From: JAXLWB01 sp046328715
GTDB lineage: Bacteria > Chloroflexota > Anaerolineae > Caldilineales > Caldilineaceae
Reading direction: 5' to 3'
Assembly: GCA_046328715.1 (NCBI GenBank)
Contig: JAXLWB010000004.1
Span: 124,001 to 188,000, forward strand
DNA: 64,000 nt
Under the pieces are notes generated by a model. It did not search any database. It was given only the letters and a program-made list of their open reading frames with translations, and had not been told where the DNA came from. Both the position numbers and the translations under genes were made by a program. The first letter of the stretch is position 1. Each line of letters begins with the position of its first letter. This document shows positions 53,264 through 62,312 of the stretch, piece by piece.

Positions 53264-54421
53264 TTACTGTGCCAAGCCCAGTGCGCGCAGCGGTTCGACG
53301 CGCAGGAGTAAAATGACCGAAACCAAACCACCCAACGGACCAATGACCATCAATAACCCAATCGCCGTCAACGCAGCGTCGCCAGTAAAGACAATCGGGA
53401 TGGCAGGTGGCAAGCCGAGTTTTAGCAACTGGGTACCCATTACGCCAATCAGGACCCCAAACGCATTGACAACGATAATCTGCAACAAGGCTGCCGTCCC
53501 CACCATAAAGCTCGAAACCCCGACCGCCTTGAGCATACCCACCTGTGCGATCTTTTGCAACGTTTGAAATTGGAAAAAGCCACCGACGACCAAAATACCA
53601 ATGAAGAGAGTAAAATAGCGTTGCGTCTGTAGCGTGCTCTGCTGCGCTGAATAGCCAGGCGTGTTTTCATAGGCGGTTACCCGATCCACCACCTGTACCT
53701 TGTCCACCTGAGCTTCGATCCGTTTCGCCATCTCTGCCTCGTCGGCTGGATTTTCCAGCTTGACCGAGATCACATTTGATACCAGTGCACCCTTGCCCAC
53801 CTGATCTGGGTCGGGCTGGGGGCGCACCTTTTCCCAGGTTTCAAAGGGGAGGATGAGCCCCGGCGCAACAGAAATCTGACTGCCATCGGCGATGCCCACT
53901 ACTTTTAGTTCAAAGATCTTTTCGTCTACGCCTTGCGTTGTCTTGATCCTGATAGTGTCTCCCAGGCGAAACGGCGTTCGTCTCACGACATTGATGTCGA
54001 TTAATACTTCGGAACCCCGATTGGCAGAAAGCTGTCTTCCTTCCAGCACCTTCGGTTCACCCGGTTTGCCCGCTTCAACACCGATCAGCGAGATGTTAAC
54101 GTTGTCGGTGCCGCTGTCGAGCAGCAACTCTCCCGGAGCAAAAGAGACCTGCCCCACATCTGCCACCCCAGGGACACGTCGTACGGCAGCCAATGTGTTA
54201 CGTCCCAGTTGACTGGCGGAAATCGAGAGATCGACATTCTTCTGATAGACAAGCAGTTCACCATTCAACTTGGCGATATATTCACGGTTGCCATTGCCTA
54301 ACCCCTCAGCAAGAGCGGCAATAAAGAGCACAAGGGTGGTAATCAGTGCCACGATCGAGGCGATCAGGAGAAAGCGCCCCTTGTTGTACCAGACTTCTTT
54401 GAGTGCAAGATAGATGGGCAT
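53264..54421 (-). CDS. DevC-like ABC transporter permease (FtsX type)
   Basis: A 385-residue permease with an N-terminal span (FLLIASIVALITTLVLFIAALAEGLG), an extracytoplasmic domain of about 220 residues, and three C-terminal spans including the FtsX-like LFIGILVVGGFFQFQTLQKIAQVGMLKAVGVSSFMVG. It pairs with the ATPase at 52386 and the adaptor at 54599. DevC-type exporters move glycolipids or drugs; the substrate here is not known. Confidence 0.9.
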   Translation of the reverse strand: MPIYLALKEVWYNKGRFLLIASIVALITTLVLFIAALAEGLGNGNREYIAKLNGELLVYQKNVDLSISASQLGRNTLAAVRRVPGVADVGQVSFAPGELLLDSGTDNVNISLIGVEAGKPGEPKVLEGRQLSANRGSEVLIDINVVRRTPFRLGDTIRIKTTQGVDEKIFELKVVGIADGSQISVAPGLILPFETWEKVRPQPDPDQVGKGALVSNVISVKLENPADEAEMAKRIEAQVDKVQVVDRVTAYENTPGYSAQQSTLQTQRYFTLFIGILVVGGFFQFQTLQKIAQVGMLKAVGVSSFMVGTAALLQIIVVNAFGVLIGVMGTQLLKLGLPPAIPIVFTGDAALTAIGLLMVIGPLGGLVSVILLLRVEPLRALGLAQ

Positions 54422-54517
54422 AACAGTTTAGATTTCGGATTTATTCAATTCTGACTCAGGTTGGTTGAGAAGATATGCGGATTCTTGTCTCCTCACCTAG
54501 ACGAGCCGGAATTAGGT

Positions 54518-54590
54518 AACCACGAATTACACAAAATACACCAAGACTTCACAGGGTCTTTCTTTTGTGTGTTTCGTGCATTTCGTGGTT
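54518..54590. repeat. Word-type inverted repeat between adaptor and permease genes
   Basis: AACCACGAA (54518-54526) pairs with TTCGTGGTT (54582-54590). Inner TACACAAAATACAC words pair with GTGTGTTTCGTG imperfectly. Confidence 0.6.
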
Positions 54591-54598
54591 ATCACGGT

Positions 54599-55912
54599 TT
54601 AGCGATCAATCGTGACGACGGCGGTCATGTTCCAGAGCAGGTGCTCATCCATGCGTTCCGGTTCGATTACGGCGGTGTAGACGATATCACCACGGTTGTC
54701 CTCACCAATTGGGCGGATGTAGCGGATGTTTCCAGACAGTTGCAGTCCCGGTAGGGCATCGAAAGTCAACTTGACCGGTTTGTCTTCCCGAATGGCTGAG
54801 ATGTCCAACTCCTTGATGTCTTCGGTCTCAATCTGCCATTGGCTAAGGTCAGCCAGCCGCACTACCACGGAGCTTTGCACCACTGCCTCTCCCGGGTTGA
54901 TGTTGAGACGAGCCACGGTGCCAGCGAAAGGGGCACGCAGTTCCGTTTGGGCCAGTGCTACCAATGCCTGCTGAACCTGCGCTGTAGCTGCCGCAACATC
55001 GGCCTCAGCAGCTGCAATCTGCTCGGGGCGAACCCCAGCCTTGACCAGGTCGAGCTGTGCCTGGCTTAGGCTTACATCAGCTTGGGCAGCGGCAATATCG
55101 GTGGGCAAAGTCGATTGTAGGGTGTTCAATTGCGCTTGAGCTTGGCGAACCTGGGCTGCCGCAGCGCTGACCGTGGCTTGACTTGTTCCAGTGTAAAGTG
55201 CATCTAGGCGAGCCTTGGCTGCAGCATAGTTGTTGGTGGCTTTCTCAAGGGCAGCGGCTTCGGGCGTTGCACCAATGTCATTGCGCCATTTGATCTGATC
55301 ATAGGCTCGTTGCGCTCGACGTAATTCGGCCTCGGCATTGGCCATGTCATTCTGGAGGGCAATGGAGGTGTTTTCATCTGGCCCTTCCTGCGTCTTGGCA
55401 TAGTTGGCCTGTGCTGCCGATACCGCTGCCTGCGCAGCCGCAATATTGCCCGTTTCTCCCGATGCAATCACGCGGTCGAGGCGTGCTTGGGCGGCAGCTA
55501 CAGATGCTTCGGCAGAGGCAACTTCCTGCTCGCGTGGGCCAGCCTGGAGTTGGGCGAGTTGTGCCTTGGCTCGCTGCAAACTGGCCTGAGCCTGAGCCAC
55601 CGCTACCTGTAATTGTGAAGACTCAAGTTTGAGTAACACGTCACCTGCGGCAACAGACTGCCCTTCTTTCACTAATACTTCACGCACGATACCGCCAATC
55701 GGAAAGGTCAAATCGGCTTTGCGCACGGGAACGACTCGTGCATCCGTGGTGATGAAATTGTCATTCACGACGACTGCCTCTGTAGAAGGTGTCTCATCCG
55801 CCGCTTTGAGTACGGGTGCCGAGAACATCCCACTGCGATAGGCGATTGAGCCACCGATGGCAGCCGCCAGCAATACGACTAAAATTGCACTTGACCAAAG
55901 AATCCGTTTCAT
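54599..55912 (-). CDS. HlyD/DevB-type membrane fusion protein
   Basis: A 437-residue adaptor with an N-terminal span (ILWSSAILVVLLAAAIGGSIAY). The split lipoyl domain begins FPIGGIVREVLVKEGQSVAAGDVLLKLES. A long Ala/Gln-rich coiled coil (about residues 95-310) and a barrel part beginning ELRAPFAGTVARLNINPGEAVV follow. Four residues upstream lies another ATG (55924). It closely parallels the adaptor at 36670 in layout, so the two export systems are probably distant paralogues. Confidence 0.92.
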   Translation of the reverse strand: MKRILWSSAILVVLLAAAIGGSIAYRSGMFSAPVLKAADETPSTEAVVVNDNFITTDARVVPVRKADLTFPIGGIVREVLVKEGQSVAAGDVLLKLESSQLQVAVAQAQASLQRAKAQLAQLQAGPREQEVASAEASVAAAQARLDRVIASGETGNIAAAQAAVSAAQANYAKTQEGPDENTSIALQNDMANAEAELRRAQRAYDQIKWRNDIGATPEAAALEKATNNYAAAKARLDALYTGTSQATVSAAAAQVRQAQAQLNTLQSTLPTDIAAAQADVSLSQAQLDLVKAGVRPEQIAAAEADVAAATAQVQQALVALAQTELRAPFAGTVARLNINPGEAVVQSSVVVRLADLSQWQIETEDIKELDISAIREDKPVKLTFDALPGLQLSGNIRYIRPIGEDNRGDIVYTAVIEPERMDEHLLWNMTAVVTIDR

Positions 55913-55971
55913 GAAACACCCCATTCGACAATTGTTGCAACTTAGAATGATTCGTTATGACCACCCATCTA

Positions 55972-56099
55972 CCCCACCTTAACCCTCCCCTGATAGGTGA
56001 GGGAATTGTGACGGGGCAGATTGTGTTTTTGGACAAAAGAGAAAACATTATCTGCTCCGTCACGGTCCCCTCCCTTAGCAGGGGAGGGCTAGGGTGGGG
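55972..56099. repeat. Palindromic repeat family 3, copy 2
   Basis: The outer arms CCCCACCTTAACCCTCCCCT and AGGGGAGGGCTAGGGTGGGG pair over 20 bp with one mismatch. Inner words GGGAATTGTGACGGGGCAGA and TCTGCTCCGTCACGGTCCCC pair as well. It fills the gap between tetR and the adaptor gene. Confidence 0.8.
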
Positions 56100-56711
56100 T
56101 TACCTCGGATAAAGCCCCTGCAAGAGTAGATCTACCACTTCTTCAATCATGCGTGGCCGTTCTGCTTCAGCGACTTGGCGCAATCCATACTCCAAGCCAC
56201 TGAGAACCGCAAGCATCATCCCTGCCATCATCGCCGGGTTGATCGGACGAATTTCGCCTCGCTGCATGGCCTGAATAACAATACCAAAGAGCGGCTCGAA
56301 AAGTGCTCTATGAGCTGTCACTTCTAGCGCCTTGGTACGCTCTGGCCGTAAGGCTGGCATATCAGTGTGCATCATCGCGGTGAAGTTCATGGGTGGCTGC
56401 GAGTTGAACCACTCAATGACAGCCAGCAACTGGCGGCGTATATTCGGTAACTGCGCAGCCACGACAGCCTCAATCCCCGCCTTATGACGCAGCATCGCCC
56501 GTTCAACTACTGCCTCGAAAAGCTGTTCCTTGCCATCGGGAAAGTGATAGTAGAGCGACGCCTGCTTGATCGAAAGCGCGTTGGCAATATCGCGCAACGA
56601 AACGGCACGGTAGCCACGCTCCATATACAACTGCTCAGCTACGTCCAAGATTCGATTTCGCGAATCACCCGTTGCCTCACCGCTTTCCAGATGTTGGGCT
56701 GAATCTTTCAT
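56100..56711 (-). CDS. TetR/AcrR-family transcriptional regulator
   Basis: A 203-residue repressor. The DNA-binding domain (residues about 18-64) shows RNRILDVAEQLYMERGYRAVSLRDIANALSIKQASLYYHF, the standard TetR helix-turn-helix. The C-terminal ligand domain is helical and diverged, as usual. It is the first gene of the export operon ending at 52386. A 30-bp palindrome lies 20 bp upstream of its start and is the probable operator, giving self-repression of the exporter until a ligand binds. Confidence 0.93.
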   Translation of the reverse strand: MKDSAQHLESGEATGDSRNRILDVAEQLYMERGYRAVSLRDIANALSIKQASLYYHFPDGKEQLFEAVVERAMLRHKAGIEAVVAAQLPNIRRQLLAVIEWFNSQPPMNFTAMMHTDMPALRPERTKALEVTAHRALFEPLFGIVIQAMQRGEIRPINPAMMAGMMLAVLSGLEYGLRQVAEAERPRMIEEVVDLLLQGLYPR

Positions 56712-56731
56712 ACAGTGGTGAAGTATCGCAC

Positions 56732-56761
56732 AAACCTACCTAACGTTCGGTAGGTAGGTTT
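56732..56761. promoter_or_regulatory. Probable TetR-family operator
   Basis: AAACCTACCTA (56732-56742) and TAGGTAGGTTT (56751-56761) are perfect 11-bp inverted arms around ACGTTCGG. Size, symmetry and position just before the tetR start fit a self-regulating operator. Confidence 0.85.
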
Positions 56762-56917
56762 CCAATTGTAAAAAGTGATAAAGGTCAAGAAGAGAAGAAT
56801 AGAAAAGTAGGCAAATAGAGGGTTGGAGATCTCTTGGCACCGTCTCACAGTAAGCAACGGTGCTTAGTCCCATCGGGACGCTATAGGGTAACCTGTCAGG
56901 CTACAATCCGCCCTATG

Positions 56918-58183
56918 TTACCGCGCACCCAACCTCTCCCACAACGACTGAGTTACCCGCTCGCCGATCAGAAATCGTCGTTCCTGGTCGGTCCCGACGC
57001 TGGTGATGACATATTGACCCTCTTGTTTGCCGATGTGGCGGGCAAAAAGCTCGTCTGTGGTCTGACGCCAGCGCAGTGCTTGCTCCAGATTGTCCCGTTG
57101 CAGAGCGTTCCAGTTTTCAGGAATTTCGATGGCGATGAGTGGGGCGTCAACCGTGCCAGGAATAGCTTCCCATCCCTGGTTGAGACGGGGAATTTCAGGG
57201 TGCTCGGCCAGGCGAAAGAGGTGCGAACTGGCATCCAGTGCAAGTTGCTCTTGAACACGTTTGGTGGTGACCAGCCAACTCAGCCCAAAGCGCGAAGCGG
57301 GTACACGATTCAATTCGTTGCGGAAACTGTAGAGGTTCGGTAAGAAGTCGAAGGCAATTGCGCGTAGTAAAGCGAAATTGAGCGCAGCATTGACGTATTG
57401 CAGCGGGTCAGCGGTCCAGTTGAGAATCTCCATGCCATGTTCCTGCGCCTGGATCGCTTGTTGCTGCTTGAGCAAGGCCGAAATGCGCAGCCCCCTATAT
57501 TGCGGTAGCACGCCCATGATTTGCGATTCCAGCCGAATTTCGCCATGAAACTGTTGTTCCCACGCTGCCGGCAAAGGATAACCTCCAAACTTGGTGAAGC
57601 CGAGCAGAAAGCCAGCCAATTGACCGTCCACGCGTGCCACAAGTGAGGTGCCTGCCGCAAACTCTACACTATGGATGTCAAACGGGTAACACTCATTAGG
57701 CGTCGCTCCCCACACCTGTTGTTGCAGTTGCGGAATCTGCAGCGCTTCGTCTTGCGTGGGCTGGCCAATTTCCACGGCACCAACATGTTGCTCGGTTGGA
57801 TTGTAGCTATGTTCCCCCTGCGGGTTGTAGAAAACAAGCTGAGCTGGCGCGATTAGCGGCTCTGTCGCCTGACTGATTGCCCGCGCATCCACGCCAAGGG
57901 TCGCACGGAGCGGATGAAAACGTAATGTGAAGATCGAACTATGATTGTTGTTTTTGGCGCGCGGAAAGAGTAACCCCACCCCGATCTCTCTGTTCTCGTC
58001 GCTGTAGACAACGACTTTGCCACCGATGCGTGGCAGCGTAGATTCTAGAAAGTGGGCGGGAAAGAGCGTTGTCGGCGTGTGGGGTGGGATGCGTTGAAGA
58101 AGTGAGAGTAAGCGGGAATGCCAGCTTGCGTCGGTAGTGTCGATCAGCTCTGCGTTTATCTGCGTGACCACGAGGTTGCTCAA
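56918..58183 (-). CDS. GNAT-like acetyltransferase family protein (COG3375-like)
   Basis: A 421-residue protein. The middle holds a GNAT-type core: VEFAAGTSLVARVDGQLAGFLLGFTKFGG, then the acetyl-CoA loop ESQIMGVLPQYRGLRISALLKQQQAIQAQEHGMEILNWTADPLQYVNAALNF. The QxxG-type loop and the WT-DPL motif match a family of predicted acetyltransferases of unknown substrate. The N-terminal 140 residues may form a second, degenerate GNAT half. The 56762-56917 gap has small hairpins (AAGCAACGGTGCTT and GTCCCATCGGGAC) that may terminate it. Confidence 0.75.
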   Translation of the reverse strand: MSNLVVTQINAELIDTTDASWHSRLLSLLQRIPPHTPTTLFPAHFLESTLPRIGGKVVVYSDENREIGVGLLFPRAKNNNHSSIFTLRFHPLRATLGVDARAISQATEPLIAPAQLVFYNPQGEHSYNPTEQHVGAVEIGQPTQDEALQIPQLQQQVWGATPNECYPFDIHSVEFAAGTSLVARVDGQLAGFLLGFTKFGGYPLPAAWEQQFHGEIRLESQIMGVLPQYRGLRISALLKQQQAIQAQEHGMEILNWTADPLQYVNAALNFALLRAIAFDFLPNLYSFRNELNRVPASRFGLSWLVTTKRVQEQLALDASSHLFRLAEHPEIPRLNQGWEAIPGTVDAPLIAIEIPENWNALQRDNLEQALRWRQTTDELFARHIGKQEGQYVITSVGTDQERRFLIGERVTQSLWERLGAR

Positions 58184-58394
58184 AATCCGAGTCGTTAATA
58201 CTCTGTTGATTCGTTTTTTCGGTAGTAGAGAGACCTGTCAATCTGAGGATTGGCGGTTTACGGAGCCTATCTGGGTAAGGAAAGAGTCTTGGGTGGACAG
58301 CGCAAGATTCTTCGCTCGATAAAGCCTTCGCTCAGAATGACAAATGCAACGATTCGACTGTAATATGAGTCGATTGGCTGCAACGGAATTTAGC
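58184..58394. other. Gene-free spacer with an ATTCTTCGCTC-type repeat word
   Basis: No gene is seen. The stretch near 58304-58342 (GATTCTTCGCTCGAT, then CTTCGCTCAGAATGAC) resembles intergenic repeat words found in many bacterial genomes. Confidence 0.35.
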
Positions 58395-59141
58395 TTACCG
58401 GCTACGGCGCACCTGATACAGGACGATACTCCCAGCGACGGCGGCGTTGAGGCTATCGACGTTGCCGACCATGGGAATGCGCACCAAAAAATCGCACTTT
58501 TCACGGGTGAGACGGCTGAGTCCTTCACCTTCGCTGCCCACGACTAGCGCAATTGCACCGCTCAAGTTCGCCTTTTCAAGTGGTGGCGTCTCCGGCGCAC
58601 CATCGAGCCCAGCTACCCAAATGTTTTCGGCCTTTAATTCGTCGATGGTGCGATTGAGATTAACCACCTTCACCACAGCGAGATGTTCTACCGCACCCGA
58701 ACTGGCGTTGCTGACAGACGCTGTCACGTGAACCGCCCGCCGGTCGGGTATGATCACACCGTGAACACCCATCGCCTCGGCAGTACGAATGAGTGTGCCA
58801 AAGTTCTGCGGGTCCTGGACGTGATCCAAAATGAGCAGGAAGGGAGGCTCCTCGCGCCGCTTGGCCAGCTTCAGACAATCTTCGACGTTGGCATAGACAA
58901 AGTCGCCGGTTTCCAAAGCGACTCCCTGCGTATTGACTCGCTCGTTCTTGAGTTTGTCAAAGAGCCCGCCTTTGATAAATCGCACAGGAATGGAGCGTTC
59001 GTTGGCCTCTTCCAAAATCTCAGCGACAATGCCGGTCACCTTTGCTTCGCTCTCGCCCTCTAGCCAAAGGCGAAAGATGTGGCGGCGACGTGCCCGTAAT
59101 GCTTCTAGCACAGGGTGGCGACCATAGAGTAATTCGCTCAT
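58395..59141 (-). CDS. rlmB: 23S rRNA (guanosine-2'-O)-methyltransferase RlmB (TrmH/SpoU family)
   Basis: A 248-residue SPOUT methyltransferase. The N-terminal substrate-binding domain starts LLYGRHPVLEALRARRRHI. The SPOUT motifs are LDHVQDPQNFGTLIRTAEAMGVHGVII, LVVGSEGEGLSR and RIPMVGNVDSLNAAVAGSIVLYQ, which form the trefoil knot binding S-adenosylmethionine. RlmB methylates G2251 (E. coli numbering) in the peptidyl-transferase centre. A role on another RNA cannot be excluded. It overlaps cysS by four bases, an arrangement seen in many bacteria. Confidence 0.9.
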   Translation of the reverse strand: MSELLYGRHPVLEALRARRRHIFRLWLEGESEAKVTGIVAEILEEANERSIPVRFIKGGLFDKLKNERVNTQGVALETGDFVYANVEDCLKLAKRREEPPFLLILDHVQDPQNFGTLIRTAEAMGVHGVIIPDRRAVHVTASVSNASSGAVEHLAVVKVVNLNRTIDELKAENIWVAGLDGAPETPPLEKANLSGAIALVVGSEGEGLSRLTREKCDFLVRIPMVGNVDSLNAAVAGSIVLYQVRRSR

Positions 59142-60544
59142 CCTTCAAACCGCCAGGTTGTGCCTTCTTTGCTGTCTTCTAAAAGTACGCCCAACTGCTT
59201 CAAGCTATCGCGCACCTTGTCGGAGAGCGCCCACTGTTTGGCCGTACGCAGATCGCTGCGCACTTCAACCAGCAGATCGATAAAAGGCTTGGCAGCAACA
59301 TCGGTGGAAGGCACCGCATTGGCTTTGTTGAGTGTGAGCCCCAAGGTGCCCGCCAATTCACGCACCGTATTCTGTGCTGCATCGAAGAAAGGGCCGCTCA
59401 CGCCTGCCTCGCGTGCACTGTTGATTGCACGCACCAACTCAAAGATGGCGGCAATGCCCCCGGCGGTGTTGAGGTCATCATCCATGGCGGCGACGAAGTT
59501 GGAGCGCGCATTCTCTGCCGCTTCACGCACCGTATCGACCGCTTCGCCAGTGCTCAGTGAACCCTTGGCTGGGCGTAAAGCTCCCAAAATGCGATCCAGT
59601 GACCGCTCTGCACCGCCGATCGATTCCTCGGTATAGGCCACTGGTTTGCGATAGTGACCGGAGAAGATCAGCAAACGCAGCGCATCGGCGCTATGGCTTT
59701 TGAGAAAATCATCGATAGTGATCAAGTTCCCCAACGATTTGCTCATCTTTTCGCCGGAGAGCTGTAACATGCCGTTGTGCATCCAATAGCGGGCAAAGGA
59801 CTTGCCGGTGAAACTCTCGCTTTGGGCGATTTCGTTTTCGTGGTGGGGGAAGATCAAGTCATTGCCGCCGCCGTGGATGTCGATCTGTTCGCCAAGGTGG
59901 TGGACACACATGGCCGAGCACTCAATGTGCCAGCCAGGTCGGCCAGGTCCCCACGGACTTTGCCAAGAGGGTTCACCGGGTTTGGCACTCTTCCAAAGGG
60001 CAAAGTCGCCAGGATGTTCCTTACGCTCGTCTTCGGCAACCCGCGTGCCAGTGATCGCTTCGTCAAAGGTGCGGCGGCTCAATTTGCCGTAGTCTTTGTC
60101 CTTGGTTACGCGGAAGTAGACGTCGCCATTTAGCTCGTAAGCATAGCCCCCTTCGCCCAATCCTTCGATCAATTCAATGATCTGGGGGATCGTCTCGCTC
60201 ACTTTGGGATAGACATCGGCTGGCATCACATTGAGGTCGCCCAGGTGACGCAAATATTCCTGTGAGAAAAAGTTTGCCATTTGCACCGGATCTTGGCCGG
60301 TTTCGTTGGCGCGACGAATGATCTTGTCATCCACATCAGTAAAATTGGTGGCGTAGCGCACCTTGTAGCCGCGATAGATCAGGTAGCGACGCACCATATC
60401 GAAGACAATTGCTGCCATAGCGTGACCGATGTGGGCGTTGGCGTAGACGGTCGGCCCACAAACGTACATGCTGACCTTGCCTGGCTCCAGTGTCTCAAAA
60501 TCTTCGGTCTGACGGGTGAGTGTATTGTAAAGACGAAGTGACAT
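59138..60544 (-). CDS. cysS: Cysteinyl-tRNA synthetase
   Basis: A class I aminoacyl-tRNA synthetase of 468 residues, close to E. coli CysS (461). The HIGH motif is in ANAHIGHAM (about residue 36) and KMSKS in GEKMSKSLGN (about residue 267). The zinc ligands are Cys in VCGPTVY, Cys in IECSAMC, and His and Glu in PHHENEIAQSE. It charges tRNA-Cys in the cytoplasm. Translation is coupled to rlmB by an ATGA overlap. A family 1 repeat lies just upstream. Confidence 0.97.
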   Translation of the reverse strand: MSLRLYNTLTRQTEDFETLEPGKVSMYVCGPTVYANAHIGHAMAAIVFDMVRRYLIYRGYKVRYATNFTDVDDKIIRRANETGQDPVQMANFFSQEYLRHLGDLNVMPADVYPKVSETIPQIIELIEGLGEGGYAYELNGDVYFRVTKDKDYGKLSRRTFDEAITGTRVAEDERKEHPGDFALWKSAKPGEPSWQSPWGPGRPGWHIECSAMCVHHLGEQIDIHGGGNDLIFPHHENEIAQSESFTGKSFARYWMHNGMLQLSGEKMSKSLGNLITIDDFLKSHSADALRLLIFSGHYRKPVAYTEESIGGAERSLDRILGALRPAKGSLSTGEAVDTVREAAENARSNFVAAMDDDLNTAGGIAAIFELVRAINSAREAGVSGPFFDAAQNTVRELAGTLGLTLNKANAVPSTDVAAKPFIDLLVEVRSDLRTAKQWALSDKVRDSLKQLGVLLEDSKEGTTWRFEG

Positions 60545-60561
60545 AGCGTTCCTTAACTAAT

Positions 60562-60641
60562 AGACACGTTATTTAAACATTGCACAATTTGCCTCAGAAC
60601 TCAGCCTTTGGAGATTGTGCAATGTTTAAGTGTCATCTCTA
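60562..60641 (-). repeat. Palindromic repeat family 1, copy 2 (intact)
   Basis: TTAAACATTGCACA pairs with TGTGCAATGTTTAA. Inverted relative to 3061-3131, it matches that copy through the loop (TCTGAGGCA region) and in both flanks, including the CGTGTC part that in copy 1 lies beyond the IS. Confidence 0.8.
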
Positions 60642-60650
60642 TGAGTTGCG

Positions 60651-60701
60651 AATTACGAGTTACGAAAAGGTTCAACCCGTGGCGATTCGTAACTCGTAAT
60701 T
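60651..60701. repeat. 16-bp perfect inverted repeat between cysS and the PIN/TRAM gene
   Basis: AATTACGAGTTACGAA (60651-60666) pairs without mismatch with TTCGTAACTCGTAATT (60686-60701). It directly follows the family 1 copy and precedes the PIN/TRAM stop. Confidence 0.75.
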
Positions 60702-60702
60702 T

Positions 60703-61755
60703 CTAAGCTTCTGGCACGGCAAAGATCATGCGGCCAGCGTTGGTTTGCAATACCTTGGTGACTTGTACGGGAAGTTCCTGGTTGAGAAAGCGCCGCCCAT
60801 TTTCGATGACGACCATCGTGCCATCTTCCAGGTAGCCAACACCCTGACCCATCTCTTTCCCTTCCTGAATAATCTTAATAATTAACTGTTCGCCAGGCAG
60901 GTAGACTGACTTGACTGCATTGGCCAATTCGTTGATGTTGAGGATACGCACCCCGCGCAGTTTGGCTACACGGTTCAAGTTGTAATCGTTGGTGACGATG
61001 GCTGCATCATGTTCCATGGCCAGGCTGACGAGTTTGTCATCCACCGCATGGGCGTCGGTTGGATCCTGGTCGAGAAACTCCACCGTCACTTCGGGGCTAT
61101 TCTGCAACCGATCCAGAATCTCCAGCCCACGACGACCGCGGTTGCGCCGCATTGTGTCAGAAGAATCGGCAATATATTGCACCTCGTTGAGTACAAAGCG
61201 AGGAACCACCAATTTGCCGAGCAAAAAGCCCGTCTTGGCCACATCCGCAATCCGCCCATCAATAATAACGCTGGTATCGAGGAGTAGAAGCGTCGTCTTG
61301 GTTACAGTCTGTGCTTCGATAGACTGGATTCGATTGCCAAGTCGAGTGAAGCCAAAGAAGTCTTCCTGGCGGGTCACCAACACGGCGGCCCCCAGATAAC
61401 CAAAAATAATCACAGCGACAAAGGGCAAGATCGAGCCGAAGGGGTCGGGTAGGCGCGAGACGGGGAAGGCCAACAAAGCGGCAATCAACAGGCCAATCGC
61501 AAGCCCAATCGTTCCTGACATGAGATCGCCGATCGGCAATGTGCGCAGGCTATTGCGTGCTGCACGCGCCGGAGCCATCACCAGCCAGGGCGACAGAACA
61601 AAGCCGATCAGGGCTCCAATGATGGTAACGCCCCAGATCAGCAGTGCATTCGATGAATTAACTTGAGTTGTGCCAGCAAGTGCGATACCTAGTTCATACC
61701 CAATAAACCCGTAAAGCAACGTACCCAGCACCCGGAACAAAGGACCGAGGCGCAT
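60703..61755 (-). CDS. PIN and TRAM domain membrane protein (YacL-like)
   Basis: A 350-residue protein. The N-terminal third has about four membrane spans (LLYGFIGYELGIALAG, LLIWGVTIIGALIGFVLSPW, MSGTIGLAIGLLIAALLAFP, ILPFVAVIIFGYLGAAVLV). A PIN nuclease domain follows with acidic residues in LLLDTSVIIDGRIADV, QYIADSSD and DKLVSLAMEHDAAIVTNDYNLNRVA. A TRAM RNA-binding domain (EQLIIKIIQEGKEMGQGVGYLEDGTMVVIENG) ends the protein. The domain order matches YacL of Gram-positive bacteria, often linked to cysS. It probably cleaves or binds RNA at the membrane; the target is unknown. Confidence 0.92.
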   Translation of the reverse strand: MRLGPLFRVLGTLLYGFIGYELGIALAGTTQVNSSNALLIWGVTIIGALIGFVLSPWLVMAPARAARNSLRTLPIGDLMSGTIGLAIGLLIAALLAFPVSRLPDPFGSILPFVAVIIFGYLGAAVLVTRQEDFFGFTRLGNRIQSIEAQTVTKTTLLLLDTSVIIDGRIADVAKTGFLLGKLVVPRFVLNEVQYIADSSDTMRRNRGRRGLEILDRLQNSPEVTVEFLDQDPTDAHAVDDKLVSLAMEHDAAIVTNDYNLNRVAKLRGVRILNINELANAVKSVYLPGEQLIIKIIQEGKEMGQGVGYLEDGTMVVIENGRRFLNQELPVQVTKVLQTNAGRMIFAVPEA

Positions 61756-62312
61756 AAAGACTGTCTCCTATAAGTGCCTTGAGGCGATTCCAAAATAAAA
61801 ATGATTCTAATGAAATCGCTTGAGCCATTGCAAAAAACGAGAGAATTGGACTGTTGATCTTTTGCAGTGGCCTAAGTAGAGCAGAAAATGAAAATAAGCC
61901 AACAGAACCTACGCACTTCGGTCTTATATTTCAAAAAATGATGCCTGGTAACACCTCCAAGTATCGAAAAATAAGTTGACCGAATACCTGGGTCGCATGC
62001 GTATGTCCAACCCAATAAAGCGTTCCAATTCAATGAAGCAATAAAAGCAGCAAGTACAGATTTATAATCTAATCAATGATACCCGAAATAAAGCCATAAA
62101 TCAACGTTCAAGGGGATAGATATCTCATTTAAAAAGGAACATTTGGGGTCCATGTTCGCTCTCGCTACACGGGCCGATTGGGTTATAGAGGGATTTCAGG
62201 CAATCGTTGGCTAATATCAATGATTCCCCTTAACCTTTGCTCTTTTGCTAGGACAATGTAAAAATTACGCAATAAGAAATCAAGTCTTAAATTTGATTGG
62301 TAAAGGTAGCAT
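61756..62312. other. 557-bp gene-free region with a family 2 repeat
   Basis: It separates the divergent PIN/TRAM and PIG-L genes and is AT-rich. Apart from the repeat at 61783-61872 I see no structured element or coding frame. Both promoters should lie here. Confidence 0.45.
61783..61872 (-). repeat. Palindromic repeat family 2, copy C
   Basis: Inverted relative to copies A and B. It keeps GGCCACTGCAAAA with TTTTTGCAATGGCT and GCGATTTCA with GGAATCGCC, and matches copy A exactly over the central word TTGCAATGGCTCAAGCGATT. Confidence 0.8.
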
